Made by a program: the position numbers and the translations under genes
Part shown: piece by piece, positions 50,565 to 58,507 of the stretch
Position numbering within the stretch: position 1 is the first letter of the stretch
Layout of the letters: each line of letters opens with the position of its first letter
NCBI RefSeq assembly: GCF_001425235.1
Contig: NZ_LMEA01000010.1
Span: 440,275 to 504,274 of the forward strand
Source of the DNA: Devosia sp. Root413D1
GTDB taxonomy: Bacteria > Pseudomonadota > Alphaproteobacteria > Rhizobiales > Devosiaceae
Direction: 5' to 3'
Length of the DNA stretch: 64,000 bases
The notes under the pieces: model-generated
The model's input: the letters and a program-made list of their open reading frames with translations, nothing else
Told to the model about the DNA's origin: nothing
Database searches by the model: none

Positions 50565-51869
50565 ATGACCAAATCGACCACCACCTCCCTCCTCACCCGC
50601 CGGGCTTTCCTCGCGGGCACTACGGCCACCGCGGCAACGCTCGTGGCGGCCAAAACCCTGTTCCCCTCGGGCGCCTTTGCCCAAGGCGCGGGCCCTGAAG
50701 TCACCGGCGCCAAGCTCGGCTTCATCGCCCTGACCGACGCCTCGGCGCTGGTCATTGCCAAAGAGAAGGGGCTGTTTGCCAAGCATGGCGTGCCCGATGT
50801 CGAAGTGCTGAAGCAGGCCAGCTGGGGCGCGACGCGCGACAACCTGGTGCTGGGCGGCGCCGCCAACGGCATTGACGGGGCGCATATCCTGACGCCGATG
50901 CCCTACCTGATCTCGACCGGCAAGGTGACGCAGAACAACGTGCCGCTGCCGATGTCGATCGTGGCGCGGCTCAATCTCGACAGCCAGGCGATCTCGGTAG
51001 CGCAGGCCTACAAGGATGTCGGCGTCGGGCTCGACAGCTCGCCGCTGAAGGATGTGTTCGCCAAGCGCAAGGCCGAAGGCAAGGAAGTCACCGTGGCGAT
51101 GACCTTCCCGGGCGGCACGCATGACCTTTGGATCCGCTACTGGCTCGCCGCCGGCGGCATCAACCCCAACACCGAAGTTTCCACCATCACCGTGCCGCCG
51201 CCGCAGATGGTGGCGAATATGAAGGTCGGCAACATGGACGCCTTCTGCGTCGGCGAGCCGTGGAACGAGCAACTGGTGAACCAGGGGATCGGCTTTACCG
51301 CGGCGTCGACGGGTGAACTGTGGAAGGGGCACCCGGAAAAGGCGCTGGGGCTCAGGACCGATTTCATCGAGAAGAACCCGATCGCCACCCGCGCCATCCT
51401 GATGGCGGTGATGGAGGCGGCGCAGTGGGCCGACGACATGGCCAATAAGGAAGAGCTGAGCCAGATCCTCGGCAAACGCGGCTGGTTCAACGTGCCGCCG
51501 GCCGATGTGCTGGGGCGGCTGAAGGGCGACATCAATTACGGCAATGGGCGGGTCGTCGCCGCCACCGGGCTCGAGATGAAGTTCTGGAAGGACCATGCGT
51601 CCTATCCGTTCAAGAGCCACGATGCGTGGTTCCTCACCGAAGATATCCGCTGGGGGTACCTGCCGGCCGAAACCGACGTGAAGGCGCTGGTCGACCAAGT
51701 GAACCGCGAGGACCTGTGGCGCGATGCGGCGAAGACACTCGGCGTCGCGGCAGCCGATATCCCGGCTTCAAGCTCGCGCGGGCCGGAGACCTTCTTCGAC
51801 GGCAAGGTGTTCGATCCCGAAAACCCGTCTGCGTATCTCGAGAGCCTGGCGATCACCGCACTCGGCTGA
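50565..51869 (+). CDS. nrtA: Nitrate ABC importer, binding protein NrtA
   Basis: 434 aa from ATG 50565 (GGAGAG upstream). A Tat signal (TRRAFLAGTTATAATLVAAKTL) directs the folded protein to the periplasm. The mature protein matches NrtA/NasF: LVLGGAANGIDGAHILTPMPYLIS, AFCVGEPWNEQLVNQGIGF, KEELSQILGKRGWFNVPPADVLGRLKGDI and YPFKSHDAWFLTEDIRWGYLP. First gene of the nrtA-nrtB-nrtD importer. Expression is expected to need both nitrogen limitation (sigma-54) and nitrate (NasT antitermination). Confidence 0.96.
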   Translation: MTKSTTTSLLTRRAFLAGTTATAATLVAAKTLFPSGAFAQGAGPEVTGAKLGFIALTDASALVIAKEKGLFAKHGVPDVEVLKQASWGATRDNLVLGGAANGIDGAHILTPMPYLISTGKVTQNNVPLPMSIVARLNLDSQAISVAQAYKDVGVGLDSSPLKDVFAKRKAEGKEVTVAMTFPGGTHDLWIRYWLAAGGINPNTEVSTITVPPPQMVANMKVGNMDAFCVGEPWNEQLVNQGIGFTAASTGELWKGHPEKALGLRTDFIEKNPIATRAILMAVMEAAQWADDMANKEELSQILGKRGWFNVPPADVLGRLKGDINYGNGRVVAATGLEMKFWKDHASYPFKSHDAWFLTEDIRWGYLPAETDVKALVDQVNREDLWRDAAKTLGVAAADIPASSSRGPETFFDGKVFDPENPSAYLESLAITALG

Positions 51870-51945
51870 TGTCCCCTGACTGGCGCCGGGCCCAACCCCG
51901 GCTCGGCGCCACTTTTTCCCTCATTCAGTAACGGACCCCGCGAGC

Positions 51946-52830
51946 ATGAGTGCAGAGGCCCAGTTCGAAACCGTCGTGCCGGCCAAGAAGGCGAAGGTGT
52001 TCGCCTTTCCGGCACAGCCCGCCAGCCGCAGGATCGACATGAAGAAGGTCGCTACCGGCGTCGCGCGCTCCATCGTGCCGCCGCTGATCGTAATCCTATT
52101 GATCCTGTTGATCTGGCAGATCGCCTGCTCGACGCCGGGCGCCTCGCTGCCGCCGCCATCGGTGGTGTGGGAGCAGGCGGGTGAGCTGATCTGGAACCCG
52201 TTCTTCGACTATGGCAATGGCGATATCGGGCTCGCCTGGCGGGTATTCGCCTCGCTGCAGCGGGTCGCTGTCGGCTTCGGCCTCGCCGCGCTGGTGGGCG
52301 TCGCGGTCGGGGCGTTTATCGGGCAATCGGTGTGGGCGATGCGCGGGCTCGACCCGATCTTCCAGATCCTTCGCACCGTGCCACCGCTGGCCTGGCTGCC
52401 GCTGTCGCTGGCGGCGTTCCGCGATAGCCACCCCTCGGCGATCTTCGTCATCTTCATCACCGCCGTGTGGCCGGTGATCATCAATACCGCGGTGGGCGTG
52501 CGGAACATCCCGAACGACTACCGGAACGTCGCGGCAATCCTGCGGCTCAACCCGATCGAGTTCTTCTTCAAGGTGATGGTGCCGGCCGCGGCGCCGTACA
52601 TTTTCACCGGTTTGCGGATCGGCATCGGGCTGAGCTGGCTCGCCATCGTCGCGGCGGAAATGCTCACCGGCGGGGTCGGTATCGGCTTTTTCATCTGGGA
52701 TGCGTGGAACTCGTCGCGCCTGCCCGACATCATCGTGGCGCTGGTCTATATCGGCGTGATCGGCTTCATGCTCGATCGCCTGGTTGCCGGCTTCGGCGCC
52801 TTCATCACCCGCGGCACGGCCGCGAACTGA
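51946..52830 (+). CDS. nrtB: Nitrate ABC importer, permease NrtB
   Basis: 294 aa. About six membrane helices (VPPLIVILLILLIWQIAC first), the EAA-like RLNPIEFFFKVMVPAAAPYIFTGLRIGIGLSWLAIVAAEML and ending FIWDAWNSSRLPDIIVALVYIGVIGFMLDRLV, typical of NrtB/SsuC-type permeases. The cytoplasmic N-terminus of ~40 residues (ETVVPAKKAKVFAFPAQPASRR) is typical of nitrate rather than sulfonate permeases. 76 bases after nrtA, 11 before nrtD. Confidence 0.95.
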   Translation: MSAEAQFETVVPAKKAKVFAFPAQPASRRIDMKKVATGVARSIVPPLIVILLILLIWQIACSTPGASLPPPSVVWEQAGELIWNPFFDYGNGDIGLAWRVFASLQRVAVGFGLAALVGVAVGAFIGQSVWAMRGLDPIFQILRTVPPLAWLPLSLAAFRDSHPSAIFVIFITAVWPVIINTAVGVRNIPNDYRNVAAILRLNPIEFFFKVMVPAAAPYIFTGLRIGIGLSWLAIVAAEMLTGGVGIGFFIWDAWNSSRLPDIIVALVYIGVIGFMLDRLVAGFGAFITRGTAAN

Positions 52831-52841
52831 GCGAGGCAAGC

Positions 52842-53636
52842 ATGGCTGGCTATTTGAAAATCGAGCACGTCGACAAAAGCTTCGAGCGCAACGGGGTGAC
52901 CTCGGAGGTGCTGAAGGACATTTCGCTGGAGATTTCCGAGGGCGAGGTGATCTCGATCATCGGGCATTCGGGTTGCGGCAAGTCCACGCTGCTCAACCTG
53001 ATCGCCGGGCTGACCGAGGTGAGCTCGGGCGCGATCGTCCTTGGCTCGGAAGTGGTGAGCGGGCCGGGGCCGGAGCGGGCGGTGGTGTTCCAGAACCACT
53101 CGCTGCTGCCCTGGCTGACGGTCTACGAGAACGTCAACCTGGCGGTCGCCAAGGTGTTCGGCGGCAAGAAGTCGAAAGCCGAGCGGCATGAGTGGATCAT
53201 GCACAATCTCGACCTGGTGCAGATGGGCCATGCCCGGGACAAGCGACCGGCGGAGATCTCAGGCGGCATGAAGCAGCGCGTCGGCATTGCCCGGGCGCTG
53301 GCGATGGAGCCGAAGATCCTCTTGCTCGACGAGCCGTTCGGGGCACTCGACGCGCTGACCCGGGCGCACCTGCAGGATGCGGTGATGGAGATCCACGAGC
53401 GGCTCCACAACACCATGATCATGATCACCCACGATGTCGACGAGGCGGTGCTGCTCTCGGACCGGATCGTGATGATGACCAACGGGCCGGCGGCGCGGAT
53501 CGGCGAAGTGCTCGCTGTGCCGCTCGGCCGACCGCGCCGGCGGCTCGAGCTGGCCGGTGACCGGACCTATCTCAAGTGCCGCGAGGCGGTGCTGAAGTTT
53601 TTGTATGAACGGCATCGGTTTGTGGAGGCGGCTTGA
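52842..53636 (+). CDS. nrtD: Nitrate ABC importer, ATPase NrtD
   Basis: 264 aa from ATG 52842; upstream in-frame extension overlaps nrtB and is spurious. Walker A GHSGCGKST, signature ISGGMKQRVGIARAL, Walker B ILLLDEPFGALDALTRAHLQ and the H-loop MIMITHDVDEAVLLSDRI. No C-terminal NrtA-like sensor domain, so NrtD type and not the regulated NrtC type. Completes a full importer. Followed by repeats B6 and C5. Confidence 0.94.
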   Translation: MAGYLKIEHVDKSFERNGVTSEVLKDISLEISEGEVISIIGHSGCGKSTLLNLIAGLTEVSSGAIVLGSEVVSGPGPERAVVFQNHSLLPWLTVYENVNLAVAKVFGGKKSKAERHEWIMHNLDLVQMGHARDKRPAEISGGMKQRVGIARALAMEPKILLLDEPFGALDALTRAHLQDAVMEIHERLHNTMIMITHDVDEAVLLSDRIVMMTNGPAARIGEVLAVPLGRPRRRLELAGDRTYLKCREAVLKFLYERHRFVEAA

Positions 53637-53655
53637 GACCGCGACGGGGGTGGTC

Positions 53656-53754
53656 GCTCCCCTCCCCCTTGAGGGGAGGGGTTGGGGGTGGGGGTCCATC
53701 TGTGATCACCGCACCACCCCCACCCCCCGCCCCTCCCCTCAAGGGGGAGGGGAG
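53656..53754. repeat. Family-B palindromic repeat, copy B6
   Basis: GCTCCCCTCCCCCTTGAGGG and the mirror ending at 53754, with inner GGGGGTGGGGGT / ACCACCCCCACC arms. Confidence 0.8.
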
Positions 53755-53800
53755 CTGATGCGGCGGTTCAGGTGACCGCCGCAGCCTCAGCAAACTCGGT

Positions 53801-53879
53801 GTCATCCCAGCGAAAGCTGGGACCCATCTCGCCGCCCGCACCAGCCGATGGATGGGTCCCAGCTTTCGCTGGGATGACA
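53801..53879. repeat. Family-C palindromic repeat, copy C5
   Basis: GTCATCCCAGCGAAAGCTGG at the left and its exact mirror ending GATGACAC at the right; closest to the consensus and nearly identical to C2. Confidence 0.85.
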
Positions 53880-54070
53880 CCGGTGGGGGTGGGACGTTGG
53901 GTGGGTCCCTCGGCGCCTGCCCAAACTTTCACCACGCAGTACCGGTGGTCAAAATCTGTGCACCACTCCGCCCGCTCTGGACTCAAATTAGTCAGTGCTG
54001 CTGCCTGATCACTTTCGCGGCATCCGGCTAACCAACTGCCAAGACTAGCGTTTTCGCTTCCAACGCAGTT

Positions 54071-54086
54071 TGGCACGCTACGTGCA
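54071..54086 (+). promoter_or_regulatory. Sigma-54 (-24/-12) promoter of narK-nirBD
   Basis: TGGCAC-GCTAC-GTGCA, same layout and same single mismatch as the nrtA promoter, with a shared AGTT in front and TT behind (AGTTTGGCAC / GTGCATT). Predicted start near 54098. Confidence 0.8.
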
Positions 54087-54111
54087 TTACTGTTCTCATG
54101 AGACACGGTTT

Positions 54112-54219
54112 CCGTGCTTCTCATCCGGCGTCCAACGGTGGGCGCACCCCCAACAGGCAAAGTCGCCCTCAGAAGCACGGTCCGTAAGCGGACTGCGCCT
54201 CCTAGGAGTTTTTTGTTTT
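54112..54219 (+). promoter_or_regulatory. NasT-responsive (ANTAR) leader RNA, narK
   Basis: P1: GCGTCC-AACGGT-GGGCGC (54128-54145) and P2: GGC-AAAGTC-GCC (54156-54167), both hexaloops with A1 and G4 as in the nrtA leader. A perfect 10-bp stem CCGTGCTTCT (54112-54121) / AGAAGCACGG (54171-54180) encloses both. A hairpin GTCCG-TAAG-CGGAC and a T-rich tract (54209-54219) follow. The terminator pairing itself is less clear here than in the nrtA leader. Confidence 0.78.
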
Positions 54220-54245
54220 GGCTCTCATCCCAGCGGAGAGAATTC

Positions 54246-55529
54246 ATGAGCGCCCCTGATGCTCAAATCGCCTCGCAGCGCCGTGCGCTGACGCTGTCGA
54301 CCATCGCCTTCACCGTCTGCTTTGCCGTCTGGACGATCTTTTCGATCATCGGCGTGGCGCTGAAGGATCAGCTCGGCCTCACCGAGACGCAGTTCGGGCT
54401 GTTGATCGGCACCCCGGTGCTGACCGGCTCACTGGTGCGCATCGCGCTCGGCATCTGGACCGATCGTTATGGCGGGCGGCTGGTCTACACCATGACCATG
54501 CTGGCGGCGGCAGTCGCCACATCGCTGCTGGTCTTCGCGCAGACCTACGAGCAGTTCCTCATTGCGGCGCTCGGCGTCGGGCTTGCCGGTGGCTCGTTCG
54601 CAGTCGGCGTCGCCTATGTGTCGCGGTTCTATCCGCAAAAGCAGCAGGGCACGGCGCTCGGCATCTTCGGCGCCGGCAATGTCGGGGCGTCGGTGACCAA
54701 GTTCGTCGCGCCGTTCGTCATGGTGGCGTTCGGCTGGCAGGCGGTGGCGCTCAGCTGGGCCGCGGTGCTCGCGGTGATGGCAGTGGTGTTCTGGTTCACC
54801 ACCGAGGACGATCCGGTGCTGGTGAAGCGGCGCCAGGAGGGCGCGCCGCAGCGCAGCCTCGCCGCCGAGTTCGCGCCGCTGAGGGATATCCGGGTCTGGC
54901 GTTTCGGGCTCTACTACTTCTTCGCCTTCGGGGCGTTCGTGGCGCTGACGCTGTGGCTGCCGCGCTACCTGATCGGGGTCTACGGCTTCGACATCAAGAC
55001 CGCCGGCATGGTGGCCGCCGCCTACTCGATCCCGGCCAGCCTGTTCCGCGCCTATGGCGGCTCGCTCTCGGACAAGGTGGGCGCACGGACGGTGATGTAC
55101 TGGACCTTCGGCGTTTCGGCCGTGGCGACGTTCATCCTCGCCCTGCCGCCCAGCGACATGCTGGTGCATGGCATCAATGGCAGCTTCACCGTCAACTTCG
55201 GCATCAGCCCGTGGGCCTTTATCGGGCTGGTGTTCGTCCTCGGCTTCTTCATGAGCCTCGGCAAAGCGGCGGTCTACAAGCACATCCCGGCCTATTACCC
55301 TGACAATGTCGGGGCGGTGGGCGGCCTCGTCGGCATGATCGGCGGGCTCGGCGGCTTCATCCTGCCGCTGCTGTTCGGCTGGCTCAACGATGCGACGGGG
55401 CTGTGGAGCAGCTGCTTCATGGCGCTGTTCGTGCTGGTCGCCGTGGCTTTCGCCTTCATGCACATCGCCGTGCGCCGCCAGACCCGCGCGCAGCCGGCCG
55501 CACACCTTCAACTGGAGACGGTTCAGTGA
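54246..55529 (+). CDS. narK: Nitrate/nitrite transporter of the MFS (NarK/NasA type)
   Basis: 427 aa from ATG 54246; the longer frame ahead of it is leader RNA. Twelve membrane segments, with nitrate-signature segments GLAGGSFAVGVAYVSRFYPQKQQGTALGIFGAGNVGASVTKFVAP (TM5 region) and MSLGKAAVYKHIPAYYPDNVGAVGGLVGMIGGLGGFILPL (TM11 region). Supplies nitrate import, or nitrite exchange, in addition to NrtABD. Its stop codon overlaps the nirB GTG (GTGA), so transporter and nitrite reductase are translationally coupled. Confidence 0.95.
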   Translation: MSAPDAQIASQRRALTLSTIAFTVCFAVWTIFSIIGVALKDQLGLTETQFGLLIGTPVLTGSLVRIALGIWTDRYGGRLVYTMTMLAAAVATSLLVFAQTYEQFLIAALGVGLAGGSFAVGVAYVSRFYPQKQQGTALGIFGAGNVGASVTKFVAPFVMVAFGWQAVALSWAAVLAVMAVVFWFTTEDDPVLVKRRQEGAPQRSLAAEFAPLRDIRVWRFGLYYFFAFGAFVALTLWLPRYLIGVYGFDIKTAGMVAAAYSIPASLFRAYGGSLSDKVGARTVMYWTFGVSAVATFILALPPSDMLVHGINGSFTVNFGISPWAFIGLVFVLGFFMSLGKAAVYKHIPAYYPDNVGAVGGLVGMIGGLGGFILPLLFGWLNDATGLWSSCFMALFVLVAVAFAFMHIAVRRQTRAQPAAHLQLETVQ

Positions 55530-57976
55530 AAGAAAAACTCGTCATCATCGGCAACGGCATGGCGCCCGGGCGGGCGCTGGAAAAGCTGTTCGAGACCGAC
55601 CCTGATCGTTACGATGTGGTGATCTTCAACGCCGAGCCGCGGGTCAACTACGACCGCATCATGCTCAGCCCCGTGCTGTCGGGTGAGAAGAGCTTCGACG
55701 ACATCGTGATCCACGGCGACGCCTGGTACATCAAGCACGGCATCACGCTCTACAAGGGCTGCAAGGTCGAAACCATCGACCGGGTGAACAAGACGGTGAC
55801 CTCGGCCAACGGCATCACCGAGAGCTACGACAAGCTGGTGATCGCCACCGGTTCAGTGCCGTTCATCATCCCGGTGCCGGGGGTGAACCTCGCGGGTGTG
55901 GTCACCTATCGCGACCTCGACGACGTGAACGTCATGATGCTGGCCGCCAAGGCCAAGGGCAGGGCGGTGGTGATCGGCGGTGGCCTGCTGGGCCTCGAAG
56001 CGGCAGCCGGGCTCAACGAGCAGGGCATGGACGTGACCGTAGTGCACGTGATGCCGACGCTGATGGAGCGCCAGCTCGATCCGGCGGCCGGGTACCTGCT
56101 CGGGGAATCGATGAAGGCGCGGGGCATCAAGGTGATGACCTCGGCCAATACCAAGCAGATCCTCGGCGACAAGCGGGTCACCGGCGTCGAGTTCGCCGAT
56201 GGTTCGGTGATCCCGGCGGACCTGGTGGTGATGGCGGTCGGCATCCGGCCGAACGTCGCCCTCGCCAAGACCGCCGAGCTCGCCGCCAATCGCGGCATCG
56301 TGGTCGACGCGCAGATGCGCACCTCGGACCCCTCGATCTACGCGCTGGGTGAATGCGTCGAAGTGAACGGGGCGACCTTCGGGCTGGTGGCGCCGCTCTA
56401 CGACATGGCGAACGTCCTCGCCGCGCAGCTCTGCGGCGACGAGAAGGCGACGTTTACCCCGGTCGCCACGGCGACCCGGCTCAAGGTCACCGGCGTCAAT
56501 CTCTACTCGGCGGGCGATTTCGCCGAGGGCGACGACCGCGAGGAGATCGTGCTGCGCGATGCCAGTGCCGGCGTCTACAAGCGGCTGATCCTCAAGGACG
56601 ACAGGATCATAGGCACGGTGCTCTACGGCGATACCGGCGACGGGCCGTGGTTCTACGATATGCTGAAGCGCAACGTCGATACGCGCGAAATGCGCGACAC
56701 GCTGATCTTCGGCCAGAACTACCAGGGTGGTGCCCCGCTGGACCCTACGGCGGCCGTTGCAGCCTTGCCGGATGAGGCAGAGATCTGTGGTTGCAACGGC
56801 GTATGTAAGTCGAAGATCACCGGCACTATCACCGCCAAGGGCCTGACGTCGCTCGACGATGTCCGCGCCCATACCAAGGCCTCGGCGAGCTGCGGCTCGT
56901 GTACCGGGCTGGTTGAAAAGCTGCTGCTCCTGACGCTGGGCGACAGCTACAACCCCGCCGCCGTGCAGCCGATGTGCAAATGCACCGATCTCGGCCATGA
57001 CGATGTACGCCGGCTGATCATCGCCAAGGAATTGCGCTCCATCCCGCAACTGATGCAGGAACTCGAGTGGAAGACCTCGTGCGGCTGCGCCAAGTGCCGG
57101 CCGGCATTGAACTACTACATGATCGCCACCTGGCCCGGCGAGTACGAGGATGACGGGCAGTCGCGCTTCATCAACGAGCGCGTGCACGCCAACATCCAGA
57201 AGGATGGCACCTATTCGGTGGTGCCGCGCATGTGGGGCGGCATGACCAGCCCGAACGAGCTGCGCGCCATCGCCGATGTCGCTGACAAGTTCAAGATTCC
57301 GGCGGTGAAGGTCACCGGCGGGCAGCGCATCGACCTGCTCGGAGTGAAGAAGGAAGACCTGCCTGGCGTCTGGGCCGACCTCAACGCCGCCGGCATGGTT
57401 TCGGGCGCTGCCTATGCCAAGGGCCTCAGGACGGTGAAGACCTGCGTCGGTTCGGACTGGTGCCGGTTCGGCACCCAGGATTCGACCGGGCTCGGCATCA
57501 AGCTCGAGAAGTTCATGTGGGGCAGCTGGACCCCGGCCAAGGTGAAGATGGCGGTCTCGGGCTGCCCGCGGAACTGCGCCGAGGCGACCTGCAAGGATGT
57601 GGGCGTGATCTGCGTCGACAGCGGTTACGACATCGTCTTTGCCGGCGCCGCCGGTCTCGACATCAAGGGCACCGAGCCGCTCTGCCACGTCGACACTGAG
57701 ACGGACGCGATCGAGGTGATCGCCGCGCTGACCCAGCTCTATCGCGAGCAGGGCCGCTATCTCGAGCGCATGTACAAGTGGCTGAAGCGGGTGGGGATGG
57801 AGTCGATCCAGGCCTCGATCGTCCGCGACCTCACGAAGCGCCGCTTCTACTACGACCGGTTCGTGTTCAGCCAGAAATTCGCCCAGGTCGATCCGTGGGA
57901 AGAGCGGGTCAACGGCAAGGACGCGCACGAGTTCGCCGCACTGGCGGAATTCGGCGTGCCGCAGGCAGCGGAGTGA
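55526..57976 (+). CDS. nirB: Assimilatory nitrite reductase, large subunit NirB
   Basis: 816 aa from GTG 55526 (GGAGACG upstream). Order: FAD/NAD(P)H-binding domains (LVIIGNGMAPGR; VVIGGGLLGLEAAAGL), a BFD-like [2Fe-2S] domain (CGCNGVCKSKI ... CGSCTGLVEKLL, about 425-475), a second Cys cluster (CKCTDLGHDD ... CGCAKCRP), then the sirohaem/[4Fe-4S] reductase domain with CVGSDWC and CPRNC. Reduces nitrite to ammonium with six electrons from NAD(P)H, together with NirD. Sirohaem synthase is not in the window. One-base overlap with nirD. Confidence 0.96.
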   Translation: MKEKLVIIGNGMAPGRALEKLFETDPDRYDVVIFNAEPRVNYDRIMLSPVLSGEKSFDDIVIHGDAWYIKHGITLYKGCKVETIDRVNKTVTSANGITESYDKLVIATGSVPFIIPVPGVNLAGVVTYRDLDDVNVMMLAAKAKGRAVVIGGGLLGLEAAAGLNEQGMDVTVVHVMPTLMERQLDPAAGYLLGESMKARGIKVMTSANTKQILGDKRVTGVEFADGSVIPADLVVMAVGIRPNVALAKTAELAANRGIVVDAQMRTSDPSIYALGECVEVNGATFGLVAPLYDMANVLAAQLCGDEKATFTPVATATRLKVTGVNLYSAGDFAEGDDREEIVLRDASAGVYKRLILKDDRIIGTVLYGDTGDGPWFYDMLKRNVDTREMRDTLIFGQNYQGGAPLDPTAAVAALPDEAEICGCNGVCKSKITGTITAKGLTSLDDVRAHTKASASCGSCTGLVEKLLLLTLGDSYNPAAVQPMCKCTDLGHDDVRRLIIAKELRSIPQLMQELEWKTSCGCAKCRPALNYYMIATWPGEYEDDGQSRFINERVHANIQKDGTYSVVPRMWGGMTSPNELRAIADVADKFKIPAVKVTGGQRIDLLGVKKEDLPGVWADLNAAGMVSGAAYAKGLRTVKTCVGSDWCRFGTQDSTGLGIKLEKFMWGSWTPAKVKMAVSGCPRNCAEATCKDVGVICVDSGYDIVFAGAAGLDIKGTEPLCHVDTETDAIEVIAALTQLYREQGRYLERMYKWLKRVGMESIQASIVRDLTKRRFYYDRFVFSQKFAQVDPWEERVNGKDAHEFAALAEFGVPQAAE

Positions 57977-58314
57977 TGGACATGAACGACTGGATCGAGA
58001 TCGGTCGCCTCGAGCAGGTTCCGTTACGCGGCGCGCGTTGTGTCAACACGCCAGCCGGCAAGATCGCGGTGTTCCGCACTGCCGAGAACCAAGTCTACGC
58101 CATCGAGAACCGCTGCCCGCACAAAGGTGGGCCGCTCAGCGAAGGCATCGTGCATGGTGGCTCGGTGACCTGCCCGCTACACAACTGGGTGTTCGATCTC
58201 GCGACCGGCGAGGCGCAGGGCGCCGACGAGGGGCAGGTCAGGACGTTTGCGGTGAACGTGGTCGATGGCCGCATCTTCATGGCGGCAGAGGTCATGCTGA
58301 TGGCGGCGGAGTAG
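57976..58314 (+). CDS. nirD: Assimilatory nitrite reductase, small subunit NirD
   Basis: 112 aa from ATG 57976 (MDMNDW; ATG 57982 also possible). Rieske-like fold with complete ligands CPHKGG and CPLHNW, so it should carry a [2Fe-2S] cluster, unlike enterobacterial NirD which has lost these residues. Begins one base into the nirB stop (TGATG). The repeat A3 separates it from nasA. Confidence 0.94.
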   Translation: MDMNDWIEIGRLEQVPLRGARCVNTPAGKIAVFRTAENQVYAIENRCPHKGGPLSEGIVHGGSVTCPLHNWVFDLATGEAQGADEGQVRTFAVNVVDGRIFMAAEVMLMAAE

Positions 58315-58336
58315 GGGGGACCTATCTTGACTAAAC

Positions 58337-58498
58337 TGCCCCTCATCCGTCTCGGCCTGCGGCCGAGCCACCTTCTCCCTCAAGGGGAGAAGGGAGGCCG
58401 ACTGAGATATCGAGGCGATCGCCCTTCTCCCCTTGAGGTCAGCGGACGAGGGCGAATGCCCTCTCCGCGAGGTGCCCGAAGGGCGGATGACGGGCAGG
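58337..58498. repeat. Family-A palindromic repeat, diverged copy A3
   Basis: Contains CCTTCTCCCTCAAGGGGAGA, its inverted partner CCCTTCTCCCCTTGAGG and end units CCCCTCATCCG / GGGCGGATGACGGG, but with several mismatches and a disrupted right half. Located between nirD and nasA; the nasA ribosome site lies at its edge. Confidence 0.7.
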
Positions 58499-58507
58499 GC
58501 ACCTACG

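Larger units (their letters stand above)
53637..54245 (+). other. Regulatory gap between nrtD and narK
   Basis: 609 bases with repeats B6 (53656-53754) and C5 (53801-53879), a sigma-54 promoter at 54071 and a two-hairpin leader (54112-54219). Between 53880 and 54070 I see no gene and no clear motif. Short open frames are repeat or leader translations. Confidence 0.75.

Noticed and set aside
55853-57928. 691-aa minus-strand open frame inside nirB
   Set aside because: Antisense shadow of the well-conserved NirB; no signal, domain or ribosome-binding site.
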